Below, one piece after another: positions 37,490 through 52,362 of a DNA stretch of 64,000 bases. The position numbers and the translations under genes are program-made. How positions within the stretch are numbered: position 1 is the first letter of the stretch; each line of letters begins with the position of its first letter. Source of the DNA: Pontederia crassipes (taxonomy: Eukaryota; Streptophyta; Magnoliopsida; Commelinales; Pontederiaceae); NCBI GenBank assembly GCA_030549335.1, contig CM060194.1, forward strand, positions 15,750,171 to 15,814,170. The letters run 5' to 3'. The notes beneath the pieces are model-generated. The model was not told the origin of the DNA. It worked only from the letters and a program-made list of their open reading frames with translations, and did not search any database.

Positions 37490-38159
37490 TAGATTTCTGA
37501 ATTAGTCAGGATAAAAAAAGTTAACAATAAGAAAGAAATATGATTTTTAAATTTATAACCATATGAAAGTACAAATGACAAAATGTTATAGCACTAATAG
37601 TAAAAATATTTGAAAAAGTTGACCCATCTAGAATCGACCGTGCGTCGCTTGAGAGAGTAAACAAAAGCTGCATCCATTGCGCTAAGAAACGTAGATTTTA
37701 CTTATTAGAAATTTTAGTAAGCACACGTGCACTCATGGACCTCCATGTGGCTCCCGAGCAGAAAAAGTTTAAATTAAACCTACAAAATCTATTAAATAAG
37801 GTATCAAAGTATATATTCTAATATTATGGTATAATGTATTCTACTATTGAAATATTTAATTATATCCTAATGTTACTATTACGTATAAATTAATTATAAA
37901 CAAAATTATATCCTAATATTAGCATTAAAAGTATTTTAGTAATATTGTTAATCTTCGATAAGATCCGAATACATATCTTAATATTTAATACTTTTCAAAC
38001 ATTGTAACTAAAATTTAATCATAAAATATATAATATTAGTTAAAAATTTAAATATAAAAGATAAAACTAATCCTACAGGATTTCTTAAATAAGGTAAATT
38101 AATATATATAATTAGTTGGGTAAATTGGGGTGGCAAGACATCTGATCATGCTCGCTGTA
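37490..38159. other. AT-rich intergenic, nothing recognised
   Basis: No gene or element end is identified. Confidence 0.5.
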
Positions 38160-38478
38160 GGAATTTATTAGTAGAAGTTAAATATTTCTTTTTTATCAAT
38201 TTAAGTATGATTAAAATAAATAACATTTTCTTTCTAAAAGTTAATGTACAGATAAATAATAATTTCTTTATAAAATATACTTTATTATTTTTGGATTTAA
38301 TAAGTTATTCAAAATAAATAATTTAATATGAATCAAATTAAGATTAATATTTCCGTTTCATCAATTTGAGTATGATTAAATAGATTATATTTTCTTTCTA
38401 AAAGGTAATGTACAAATATTTCATTTTTTTGAAGATATTCCTTATTTTCAAATTTTAAAAATAATTTAAAACAAAAAA
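38160..38478. repeat. Degenerate tandem array, TTCAATTTGAGT family (array 3)
   Basis: About two to three diverged units with TTTTATCAATTTAAGTATGA (38195), TTTCATCAATTTGAGTATGA (38355) and linking AATAATTTAATATGAATCAA. Same family as arrays 1 and 2. Confidence 0.65.
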
Positions 38479-38797
38479 TTCTATTTCAGTCCAATAAAAT
38501 TAAAATTTCCCTATAAAATAAATATAAATTTACAAATCATATAAGTTTCTGTTTTTGGAAAATAGTTAATTATTTAAGAAAAAATAATTTAAGAAGTGGG
38601 GTCTTGATAAATTTAAGTTGAATTTTTTTAAAACAAAGAATTCTATTTCAGTCCAATAAAATTAAAATTTCCTTATAAAGTAAATACAAATTTACAAATC
38701 ATATAAATTTCTATTTTTGGAAAATAGTCAATTATTTAAGAAAAAATAATTTAAGAAGTGGGGTCTTGATAGATTTAAGTTGAATTTTAAAATGTTA
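38479..38797. repeat. Tandem duplication, 2 x ~162 bp
   Basis: A unit beginning TTCTATTTCAGTCCAATAAA starts at 38479 and 38641, each ending in GAAGTGGGGTCTTGATA and GAATTTT. The near identity suggests a recent event. Confidence 0.95.
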
Positions 38798-39546
38798 AAA
38801 ATAGAATAATTTATTTATCACATTTAAATGCTAATAAATTAGTTTAATTTATTATTATTAATTGTAATACCTTAAGTCATTATTTTTCTAATATTCATCC
38901 GTGCATCAAAAGAGTTGCAATCTTTCAACTCTATCCTTAACCTTCTTTCATCTACAATCTCCAACTTAAATTTTTTAACTATTCTTTATTTTGTTATTAC
39001 CACTAATACATTTTAATTTAAACTATCAAATTATACTGATAATTGTTTCCAAAGTTGTCAAAAAGAAAATTTTGACTCCAAACTAATCGCATCATTATAA
39101 CAAATCAACAGAACAAATAAATGACATCATGGCAAACCATCTCTTATCCAACAAATCTATTCAACGCCAAGGTCTCCTCTCCTACCCCTTTAATTAGTCC
39201 ATCGTCGATTTAAATGTCTTAACGGAAAGTTAGGAATCTTCCCATTTCCTGAGACTGCTGGCATTGGTTGCTTCGAATCGCATGCGGCCAATTCCACCGT
39301 GAACCTTCACAGTGTGTGTGAGAGAGAGAGCTAGTTCCGTGCAAAAAATAAAAGCGAGTCTTTCTAAGAGAAACGAGAAGAGAGTGTTAAATAAAATTCC
39401 ATGAAATATAACACCGAAAGGAGGCAAGAAAAATGTTTTCAAAGATCCCATTTTCAAACTCTTTCAAGAACAAGGAAAAAGGAGGCCCTAAACGCCCCTT
39501 ACATTGAACAAAAATGAGACCAAACAGGTCTGTCATGATGAAGACC
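38798..39546. other. Gap between repeats and the GAPDH gene
   Basis: No gene is recognised. 38880-39230 is ordinary AT-rich sequence. 39230-39546 may include distal 3' UTR or downstream sequence of GAPC. Confidence 0.45.
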
Positions 39547-39552
39547 TTTATT
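39547..39552 (-). terminator. Poly(A) signal of GAPC
   Basis: AATAAA on the minus strand, 74 bases after the stop codon. The mRNA end is expected ~20 bases further, near 39525. Confidence 0.65.
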
Positions 39553-39580
39553 AATAACTCGGAGTAATTAGCTCCTCGAA

Positions 39581-39603
39581 CCCCCCCCCCCCCCCCCCCC
39601 CCC
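39581..39603. repeat. C23 homopolymer in the GAPC 3' UTR
   Basis: Twenty-three C on the plus strand, thus G23 in the transcript ~23 bases after the stop codon. See findings. Confidence 0.97.
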
Positions 39604-39625
39604 ATGGCTAACTGGTCAAAATTCT

Positions 39626-43041
<3,416 letters not shown>

Positions 43042-43149
43042 TGCAGCGTCTCGAGGCGACGGGACACGAAGAGATGCGACGAGGGGAGCGAGAAGATTGT
43101 AGAGGGGAGGGCGAAAGGAAGAAGTGTTGAGGTTGGCGTGTTCAAGAAT

Positions 43150-43157
43150 TATTTATA
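43150..43157 (-). promoter_or_regulatory. TATA box of GAPC
   Basis: TATAAATA on the minus strand, ~110 bases before the ATG at 43041, predicts a start near 43120 and a ~80-base 5' UTR. Confidence 0.75.
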
Positions 43158-43575
43158 GGTAGAGCGACGTAAAAGAAACCAAAAAATGAAAGGAAAATAC
43201 AGATCAATTTCGGCGGAGGAAAAAGAAAAAAAAGTTGCACGCATCTCCCACGTTGGCACGGGCTCCACCTCGTCTCTGTGGGCGGTGCATCAGAGATAGT
43301 GGAGGTGAGGGCTCCTGGGTTTAAAATCGGGTTCCCCGCTCTGGTCACTGTTCGTGCACTCCCCGAGGTTCGGCCGGTATTTGGGCCTTCCGTGGTGCGG
43401 CCGAGGAAAAGGGCCTCTGAGGAAGTGACACTTGACCCGCTGGAGCGCGACATGTACGCCCCGTGGGCGGCAGAGAGAGGTGGTGTTGGGAGTCTCGGCG
43501 ACAGGCGCGTGAGAACTCAGGAGGAAGTCACGTGATGGTCTGTGTGTCGAGAAACCCGTAGGTTCGTTGGACCGA

Positions 43576-43577
<2 letters not shown>
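43158..43577 (-). promoter_or_regulatory. GC-rich GAPC upstream region
   Basis: About 400 bp of GC-rich sequence directly upstream of the TATA box, consistent with the promoter of a highly expressed housekeeping gene. Open frames here on both strands have no recognisable domain and are treated as composition artefacts. Confidence 0.5.
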
Positions 43578-43608
<31 letters not shown>

Positions 43609-43615
43609 GGGGGGG
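43578..43615. repeat. T10-G28 homopolymer tract
   Basis: Ten T followed by twenty-eight G, ~430 bp upstream of the GAPC TATA box. Confidence 0.97.
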
Positions 43616-44904
43616 TTGCAAATCTGTGTTCCGAGAAGGTTTTGGAATATTAGGATTAAATTTTCCACGAAAACGATTGGCGAAGGAATCAAAATCACAT
43701 TCTGATTTCATCTCATTTCATCAAATGCGGCTCTTGAATATCAAGGCAGAATCGTGATCTGAAATCAAGTCGTCATTAGAAGAAATTTAGTTGATGATTC
43801 TAGGGTTTTAGAAGGTAACTCTTAATCCGACTGTATTTCGTTTAAAGTCCTCTGAACCAAGAGTAACATCTTCCTTGTGTCGACCAGGGTGTTGTTTGCG
43901 CAATGTGGGTGCTGCAGGTTGGACCTCTTTCATCATCGGCGAACTTATTTCTAAGAACCCCATCTTTATTGCAAGATAGTTCTTGTATCTACACTGTAAT
44001 TTTAGTGCTTCCATGCTTTTTCACTATTTTGGCACGATATAAACATGATTGCTCGGCTAATATATAAACTAAGAATTATCTGTCTTTACGACCAATAAGT
44101 ATGGATGCTCGGCCAATATGATGTTGCACTTGAGTGATGTGTGGACTTCATTGGGCAACAAGAAGTACATCAGTCACTTATTACCTATATAATAATTTCC
44201 TAGTAGCGATTTGTAAATGTCATCTCTCTCATTACATTTGTCATTTCTATATTGCTATGTAGCATTTGGGTGGTGACGTTGAACTCTGCTTAGATGACCA
44301 CAAAATAAGAAGACATTCTTTTCATACAAATAACATTAGATTGAACAATGATACTCAATGACTTAGTGATCAAAGAACGATGCTATTAATATTTGCTCAC
44401 TAAGTGCATCTCTTCTTTTTCTTCTGTGCTTTCGTTCCTCTTTAATATGCCATAATAGCTTCTGACAAAGTTCTATTACAAGTGCCGATTATTGCATCAA
44501 ATTGATATGTATGACGCCTAAGTGTTATTACAATACTCTATTGTTTTTATAATTTCATGCATGTATGGTGTCTTTCAGTTGATCCTTTCGGGATGTAGAC
44601 AATAGACAATTGTAATAGGGATAGAACAATGTCATATCTATTTGTTTTCCCCTCTTGGCTTCCTTTTTTTTCTGAACACATATGAAACTCAGTGTTAGAC
44701 ATGATCATAATACTTGATTATTCTGGATATTCAAATGTTAAAATTTTGTCTTCAATACAAGTTGAAACTAGTTATGTCTTTGTTATCTAATAATAATTCT
44801 TTTATGTCTTATCAATTGTTCATCATTTCCGTAGACAACAAGAGTAGCATGATATTGAAACTTCAATTATTGAGCGTGTTCAACATATCAATATACTGAT
44901 CTGC

Positions 44905-44941
<37 letters not shown>

Positions 44942-45179
44942 TATTTTCTTTTATATGTCAACAATGGATTTCCAGTATTACTATTATAATTTTTCTTCTA
45001 GAATTTAATATGTATGACAATTAACAGAAAAAAAATAGATTCCTTTCAATTCCATTTCGTTTTATCATGGTCAGACAACATTGCACTCGAGTTTCGGCAC
45101 ATGAATAAAGAAAATGCCAAGACAATCACGATGACCTCTAAGGGATCTCAAGAAAGGTGTGCTGACCATTTTCCCGGTC
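43616..45179. other. Intergenic to presumed left arm of the Harbinger element
   Basis: No gene is recognised. An (AT)n run lies at about 44908-44938. The left terminus of the PIF/Harbinger element should lie here or slightly to the left, but I could not identify its inverted repeat. Confidence 0.45.
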
Positions 45180-45689
45180 TGACATATGCAGTTTGCCAAT
45201 GTCAAACACCTTTGTTGGCTTGGTGATACAACACATCGACGGTCACATGCTTAACGGGACATTTCGGCCAAAAACATGAAGAAGATAAGAATCAATTTCA
45301 ACAAAATGACCGGGAAGGAAATAAAAATTCAGCATTGGAAGAATCATTTGAAAGTTTTGAGACGAACGTACAACCTCGTCTGAACAATGGTGAATAAGAG
45401 TGGATGGGGTTGGGATGCCTAACGATTCGATGTGGGATGATGTTATTGTGGTGAGTTGCTTTCATCATGAACAATGATTCATACGAAGCCTTAGCAACAT
45501 TTTACGCTGGCCTGACATTGTCTCATCATCATTTTAATAGGCCAATGCTGACTTCGCAAAGATCAAAGACAAGTAATTCCCTTACTACGAGACATTGTCT
45601 ATTCGCCAACACAATTGCAATCGAAAGGAGAGCATGCCACTCACATAACACATTCCAAGAGGGATCAGATAGCTTTAATGATGACATAA
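45180..45689 (+). pseudogene. Harbinger ORF1 (Myb/SANT-like DNA-binding protein), 5' part
   Basis: Blocks typical of the plant Myb/SANT-like accessory protein of PIF/Harbinger elements: FVGLVIQHIDGHMLNGTFRP (from about 45211), then, after a one-base shift, KKIRINFNKMTGKEIKIQHW, KNHLKVLRRTYNLV and NKSGWGWDA. Stops interrupt the last part. ORF1 proteins bind the element and help the transposase enter the nucleus and cut. The gene is cut by the CACTA insertion at 45690. Confidence 0.82.
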
Positions 45690-46599
45690 CACTACAAGAA
45701 AATGGGCTCTTGGCGATGCAAAGTAGCGTCGCATATAGTGGTGACACTACATAGACGCCACTAGCGCCTTTATGGCGTCCACTTTGCGTCCTAATAATGA
45801 GACGTTATTTGCCTCTCGATAGCATCTCATTAGCGTGTTCTTAGCTATTCATGAAATAGACACTAACGATGGTGCAATGGAGACACTACGTAGACGCTAC
45901 TATTGCATGCCGCGGAGCGAAAAAGTGCGGGAGAACCTAACGCCGTTCTCGCGTTGACAACACGCGACGCTATGCTAGCGTCTCACAATTTGCGGCTCTA
46001 AAGAGACGTTATCTAGCGTCACACGCTTAAGCGACGCTATGTAGACGCGAATATGATTACTTGACAACTATTTTTAGGTTATCTATATTTATATCGCTAT
46101 TTGTTTTATATTTAAACCCCATGTATTATATATACTATATGTCAATCAATAAATTAATTAAATATTATATTAGTATTATCAACATATATATATATTCCTA
46201 CATGATTACTCGTATTATATATATGTACTACACGATTACATATATATGTATTTTTACATGATGGGAGTGTTCCTAAATATATAATTTGTTACATATATTA
46301 TTTTTATATTCTTAATCATGAAATTATGGTTGTTGAATTAAGAGAGTGATTTGCTACAAATTATCCCATTTTCGCGTCACCTTGGAGACTCAATAGCGTC
46401 AACTTTGCATCTAATTAGAGTCGTCGACAATGTTGAAGCTATGGTGACACTATTAACGTCTCTGTAGCGTCGCCAACTTGGGACGCGAACAACTTTTAGA
46501 CGCTAGTTCGGCGCTATGTGTTCGCTAAATTTCTTTAGTGACTCAATAACGTTTGTATTACGCCGCCTTAGCCGACTTTTTATCCCGCTCGCTTAATCG

Positions 46600-46930
46600 G
46601 GCACATATAGATATATAAATACGCGTAGATTATACTTATATATAATAAGTACATATATACATATTATTATCACTTAATCTCACACATATACACATATATT
46701 CACTTCGAATACGTATACATATACACGTTATCTATATATGACTCGCACATGTATAGACATATACATACACATATATATTTATAATACATATAGATAAACA
46801 CATTGTTGTGACTTAATCTCCCACACGTAGACTTATACATACACATATATTACACATATATATACACACACACACAATTTCGTTATAGACACATATACAT
46901 ATAGATTTATAATTTTATATACATACATGA
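46600..46930. repeat. TA/CA-rich low-complexity tract inside CACTA 1
   Basis: Many ACATATA/ATACACATAT phrases over ~330 bp and no coding content. Confidence 0.7.
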
Positions 46931-47280
46931 TAGATTGTCGGAAGGAAATAAAACAACTGGAATGGGACACAATACGATGAGACGCTATATTGATAAATAA
47001 AATTACATACATAATAGAAAATTTGAAATAGAAAAATAATTAGCTTCTCTTTGACGTCACAAATTGGGGACGCTAAATCTACATCGACGGCCCTACGATG
47101 CTATGGTGTCGCTACAGTAAGTTAGCAACACATTAGCTTCTTCATAGCGCCGCATTAGCCGAATTTCGATACGATCGGCGGCTACATTGAACGTCGCGTC
47201 TTTAGGAGACGCTAAAAAATTTACTTAAATTCCTAACTCTTCTTCATTGTCACTGTTACTGTTTTACATTTACCCGCCCG

Positions 47281-47607
47281 ATGCGCCCTGATGCCCGACG
47301 TCGACGATCGACTCTTTCGATGCCCGACGCCTCTACCTCTGTTGCCTCCACCTCCACCTCCTCCACCGCGCCTCTCCGCCTCCGCCGACCTCCGCCTCCT
47401 CCTCCACCGTGCCCCTCCGCCGCCCTCCACCTCCACCGCCTCCTCCTCCGACGTCCGCCCTCCGCCTCCGCCTCCACCGTCGTCCGCCACCCTCTGCCTC
47501 CACCGCCTCCTCCTCCGCCACCTCCATCGCGCCCCTCCTTCGCCCTCCACCGCCACCTCCGCCTCCTCCACCGCCCACTGCCGCCTCCGCCCTTCCACTG
47601 TCTCCTC
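47281..47607 (+). other. Pyrimidine-rich CCTCCGCC-type tract, left of CACTA 2
   Basis: About 330 bp of imperfect CCTCC/CCGCC repeats gives long Pro/Ser/Arg-rich frames in several registers on both strands. It continues at 49090-49290 on the far side of CACTA 2, so it was one tract before that insertion. It may be a Pro-rich exon of the Spm-like gene or simple sequence; no frame is convincing. Confidence 0.55.
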
Positions 47608-49089
47608 CACTGCAAGAAAGATGACAATTATAGACGGTCGAAATCATCTGTAATTTCTCGAAAACCGTCGGAAATGATGATTTTTTCGACGAAATCGATT
47701 TGTCTGAAAAATGTCGTCGCAAATCAATTTTCGACGGTTGGAAAAAAACACTGGAAATTTCAACGGAAGTCCGACGGTCACGATCATCGATATTTGCGGT
47801 GGTCGACGAAATCATCGAAACTTTGGCGGTCATGACCGTCGCAAATTTCGACGATCGAGATGACCGCCGCAAATATCGGTGGTCATCACGCGACAGCCGA
47901 ACGGTCAAAATCATCGTAAAGACTTTTTATAATATAAAAAATTAGCCGGTCGGCGGCCAGCGACTAGATTCGACCGCCAGACATCGGGCCGTCGGAGGGT
48001 GGATCTAGTCGCCCGCGGCTAGATCCGGTCGCCAGCGGATCCAACTGCTAGATCCGACCGCCAGCGCGACCGGATCCGACCTCCCGCGGCTGAATCCGGC
48101 TGCTAGGCCACGGTCGGATCCGGCCACTGGGCCGGATCTGATCCGATCGCCAGCCGGCCGAGCGGTCGAATCCAACCGCCAGCGATTGGCCGACCACCCG
48201 CGGCTAGATCCAGCCGCCAGAGGTTGGTCGGCCGCCTGGCGGCCGGATCCAGCCGCCAGGCAACGGTTCCGGTTGGAGAGAGAGAGAAGGGGAAAGGGAC
48301 GCCGGCGGGAGAGGGTTGCCGACGGTCGATGCTTGACGTCCGATCGGGAGAGGCTCGCCAGCAGGGAGAGGGAGAGAGAGAGGAGAGGGGGAAAGAAAGA
48401 ATTGGGGAAAGATTAATATATATATATAGATATATATAGGTGGAAAGATGAGAAAGCGGGAAAAAGAAAAATAAAGCGGGATAGTGAAATTTTAATTACC
48501 GACGGCTCTGATCATCGGAAAAGCAAATATTAATTATTTTTAAAGTTATCGACAGTTGTGACCATAAAAAATTATTTAATTATAAAAATAAAATACTATA
48601 TTTAGTTATATATAATATTTATTTTTTATTTTACCGACAGTTTGAACTGTCGCTAATTATTACCGATGGTTGGAACCATCGAAAATTGCGACAGTTCGGA
48701 CTGTCGCTAATTATATTAATAAAATACTCCTTATATTATATTACTTTTCATTTATCGATGGTCGAAATCGTCGAAAATTACGACAGTTTAAACTATCGCT
48801 AATTATATTAATAAAACACTCCTTATATTATATTATTTTACATTTATCGACGGTTACGACCATCAGAAATTGCGGCGGATAGATATCCATCAGAAATATC
48901 AACGTTCCTAATCGTCAAAAAATAAAATAATAATATAACAAATTACATAATTTATTATTTCCATTTCTGACGGTTGTAACCGTCGAAAATTCAGACGGAA
49001 ACATTTTCGTCGCAAAATCCGTCGTAAATTGTGACGAATTTCTATCCGTTGGAAATTGCCCGTCGGAAAATGGCAATTTTCTTGTAGTG
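47608..49089. mobile_element. CACTA element 2, non-autonomous, nested in CACTA 1
   Basis: The left end CACTGCAAGAAAGATGACAA starts at 47608. The right end, reverse-complemented from 49089, reads CACTACAAGAAAATTGCCAT. Target duplication CTC: 47605-47607 and 49090-49092. Subterminal CGACGGT/ACCGTCG and TTTCGACGG motifs recur through 47630-47900 and 48490-49060. The 1482-bp element has no transposase. Its middle (47945-48400) is a GC-rich block built of GGATCCGGCCGCCAG-like repeats. Confidence 0.93.
47945..48400. repeat. GC-rich GATCCGGCCGCCAG-type repeat block in CACTA 2
   Basis: At least eight degenerate copies of a ~25-40-bp phrase around (C/T)GGATC..GCCG(C)CAGC. It gives open frames by composition only. 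Confidence 0.75.
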
Positions 49090-49328
49090 CTCCGCCTCCT
49101 CCTCCTCCATCCGCCTCCTCCACCGCGCCGACGTCCGTCTCCGCCGCCCTCTGCCTCCACCGCCGTCGTCGCCTCCTCCTCCCTTCGCTACGTCCGCTCG
49201 CCGACTGTGCTCCTCCTCCTCGGCAGCCCTCCTGCTCCTCTGTCGGTCGTCGCCTTCCTCCATCGCCACCCGCCGCCATCCCTCACTGCTTAAGAAGGTA
49301 GGAGCCCGCCACCATCTTAAATTAATTA

Positions 49329-49521
49329 TTAATGCATGAAGTTAAATACTATTTAATTACTTGATAATTAGTAACTAATGCATGTTAAGTTAAATACTAC
49401 TTAATTACATGATTGTTTTGTTGTTAAGTTAGTTAGTAATGCATGTTAAGTTAAATACTACTTAATTACTTGAAACTATTGCTGTTAAGTTAGTTACTAG
49501 TGTAGGTTAACTTAAATACTA
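49329..49521. repeat. Tandem repeat, ~61-bp unit, 3-4 copies
   Basis: TAATGCATGTTAAGTTAAAT-type units start at 49329, 49376, 49437 and, degenerate, at about 49498, within CACTA 1. Confidence 0.85.
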
Positions 49522-49729
49522 GAACCTCTTCTGGATAAATTTTTTTCATAATTCTAGAACCTCTTTTTGATCATGTTCTCATAAATTTTACTAAGGATGT
49601 ACCTCGACATTCTTGGTGATAAAATGAGATTATGATTCGACGATGAAGTACTTGAAACATATGATTTTAAATTCAATTTATCAAACTTTTGACTTATACT
49701 TATGTTATCAAATTTGAAACTTTATTGTA

Positions 49730-50214
49730 GGAGGAGAAAGAAGGCAGCCCCGTAGACTTTCATGTGGTCTATAAGGCCACGCATAAGAGCTGAAAGACAA
49801 ACGACCTAGTCACACTCACTTCTCGTAGGCTTCTAGTAAGTCTCATGATATGGTCATTTGGTTGTTGCTGTTAGTGCACTATTTTTGAAATACATAATCT
49901 TTAGATTTTATAGGATGATTATAATGCAAAAATGGCTGAAAAGTATGGAGATGATCCGAGTACTCAGCCACCAGGTAATGTTTATTCGTTGGTTTTGTCA
50001 TGTTTTTAATTTGTGTTTCTTGATGTATAATTTATATATTATATGATTGTATGATTTTTCTATTTCGTAGAGGACCTTGCTGTTTGGGAGGAGGTGGCCG
50101 GCATGACACGAAGGATGTACTTGCGTGGCCTCGGCATAGTCGCTCAAATACCTAAGAGGATCGGAGGATATGCAGGTGGTCCGCTGCGAGCTCATCTGCT
50201 GCACCTGATGTGAC
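49730..50214 (+). pseudogene. Spm/Ptta-type transposon gene remnant in CACTA 1
   Basis: Three exon-like blocks on the plus strand: EEKEGSPVDFHVVYKATHK (about 49732), DDYNAKMAEKYGDDPSTQPP (about 49914-49973) and EDLAVWEEVAGMTRRMYLRG followed by LGIVAQIPKR (about 50071-50160). They match in order and spacing the plant Ptta/En/Spm transposase family domain found in TnpA/TNP1-like genes of CACTA elements, separated by intron-like AT-rich sequence. The DDE (TnpD) gene is absent and a stop follows the first block's match, so the gene is dead. Confidence 0.7.
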
Positions 50215-51117
50215 GTAGCTATCACAATAGCTATCGCAACAGTTATCGGAGCAGATATCACGGCAGGTATCGGAGCAGTTGTCGCAACAGTTGGCTCCGC
50301 TATTGTAGGCGATTCATGAATTGATCCCGACGTAGAATTCATCCCCACGAGGCCATGGACCGAGCACGTCTCGGTCGAATGTCCGAAATGATAACAATAA
50401 CTCCCAAACCTAGGATAGAAACAATCCATGGATATAAATAATGCTTTTGTTACTTATAAATTTAGATATACATATAGTTTGTTAGTTCGGTTTATTACTT
50501 TTCGTATTTTTATGTTAAATATTATGCATGTGATGCTTTTATATTGCTTGTGATGCTCTTATATTGCCTGTGATGAATATCAATGCATTCTTATATGCAT
50601 TATATAATTGAATGGTCTGGGAAGGGGAAAAATGAGGATTTAATGGGTAAAAAAAATCTACAAGTAGTGACTCCATAGCGTCCCATTTACGTCGCAAAGC
50701 CTGTCGACGCTAAGTAAAATATATCTTCCTTAGCGCCGTAGTCGCGTCTCATTGGCGACGCGTACACCATCATATTGCGTCACTTCAACGCCTTCCTAGC
50801 GCCTAGAGTAGCGAATCGTGGGCGCCGGAATCACACCTCATATCTAGCGCCCCTTGCACGTCGACTTAGCGACGCATGTCTACTACGCACAGCCGCAAAC
50901 TACGCGTCTTAATAATGTCGAGATAGCATCAACACGTGGCACTAGTAGCGTCTCATTTCCTTTTACTCTATTGCGACGTCAGTAGCCACCGATATGCAGC
51001 GTCCCACTTTTGTGGCCCTAGCTAGATGCGAGTGAGACGTTCTTCACCACGGAGATGTAATAGTGCCACCCTAGCGTCGCTTATCTTGGGTCGTTAATCG
51101 TCTATTTTCTTGTATCA

Positions 51118-51780
51118 ATAGACATGACTACCGTTGTGCATGTGACTCAAGATTGCCCCCGGAATCGGATGAAGGCCTATGAAATATTGACCTCGACGAA
51201 GGCGGCCAAAGCCTCCATACAAATACCTATACAACTCAAATACCTCAAACTGTTTCAACTGGCAAGAGAACCCATTCCGGATCAACGCCATCTAGTGCAA
51301 GGTCAAAGAAGGAGAAGATGGATGACTACTTTGAGGAAATGATTGCCACTTCTAAAGAGAGGCTACAACTCATGAAGAGCCAAGTTGAGCATCAAGAAAT
51401 AAAACGTGAAATTATATCAGATGCATCAACTTACATGGCAAAGCTTGACGTACTTGTTCCAAACATTGTGGGGACACACAATCGGCATGTGCAACTGCAC
51501 TACTCAGTTCGTATAAGCAATTTTTGTTCATGCAGTGTCAAGATCAAGTGTCGTTGCGCTCGTGGTTTTCAAGGGCAATTGCAGAATTCAACACGTCAAA
51601 TGTTGGCCTTAGAGGGACAACTAATCATAGTGGAGGTAGTCCTTCCGGCAGTATGTTCACCTCAACAATGCCGGGAAGCGACTTCATTTGTGGTAGGATT
51701 GCCCACTCCTCCCCCTCTTTATAACAACCAAAGAATGTTCAGGACTAGATTCAAAGCTATCTCTAGCTTCGCCACTACAT
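51118..51780 (+). pseudogene. Harbinger ORF1, 3' part
   Basis: Continues the Myb/SANT-like protein after the CACTA insertion: a Ser/Lys-rich linker, then KMDDYFEEMIATSKERLQLM (from about 51315) and KSQVEHQEIKREIISDAS, the helical C-terminal region typical of these ORF1 proteins. Several frame changes precede it. Confidence 0.7.
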
Positions 51781-52362
51781 AGTACCCTAGTCAACCTACT
51801 CTGGGCAGTAGCTGGCCTCCAATGGGACCATATGTTTCCCCACAGTCGCGACCAAGGAGTCTTCAAGAATGAGACTACAATATGAGACTACTGAAGTATC
51901 TCGTCATGTATCATCTGACCTTTATGGTGTATTGTCTTGTTGAATTACGTGCTTATGTCGTGTTCCTTTAAGTCTTGTTAAACTATGTGCTTATGTCATC
52001 TATGGACCACTAACAGTGTGGATGTGTTGTGTTGTTCCTTTATGTCTTGTTGAATTGTGTGTTGGAAATCCTACTCTTTCCTTTGTCACTACTATATTTC
52101 ATTCCACTATAACAAGTGCTGTGATTTCACACTGGTTACTTGATTCCATAGTGCTTATTATGTGTGTGATGAGGCGCTGGTTATGTGTCTTATTATAGTT
52201 GTGATATCCTCTTTACTTTTGTTCATAGTGTCGACTACTAATTGATTATGTGTTGATGAAATGTCTTCATAGCATAATCGAATGAGGCTCTTCTTTTAAG
52301 TTTTGGTTCTATCTGAATATTTGACTTGTCCACAGGGAACTTGCTACACACACAAGTCCAAC
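51781..52362. other. Spacer between Harbinger ORF1 and ORF2
   Basis: No gene is recognised. A probable splice acceptor (CACAG at about 52331-52335) precedes ORF2. Repeated TGTCTTGTT/GTGCTTATGTC phrases lie at about 51940-52050. Confidence 0.5.

Larger units (their letters stand above)
45690..51117 (+). mobile_element. CACTA (En/Spm) element 1, inserted in Harbinger ORF1
   Basis: The left end CACTACAAGAAAATGGGC starts at 45690. The right end (51101-51117), reverse-complemented, reads TGATACAAGAAAATAGACG-like, so its outermost bases have decayed. Subterminal zones at about 45700-47220 and 50660-51100 are full of short GACGCTA/TAGCGTC repeats in both orientations, the usual transposase-binding arrays of this superfamily. 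The base triplet before the left end is TAA and after the right end ATA, so a clean 3-bp duplication is not preserved. The core holds a Spm-type gene remnant at 49730-50214, a proline-rich GC-rich zone and nested CACTA element 2. Confidence 0.82.

Noticed and set aside
43278-43535. 85-codon frame upstream of GAPC
   Set aside because: No recognisable domain, lies in the GC-rich promoter and opposes GAPC; probably chance.
47233-47914. Long Pro/Arg/Gly-rich open frames on both strands
   Set aside because: They exist in several registers at once because of the CCTCCGCC-type repeat and show no domain; composition artefact.
49998-50429. 143-codon minus-strand frame
   Set aside because: It lies opposite the Spm-like exon and is driven by ATCGGAGCAG-type repeats; no homology recognised.
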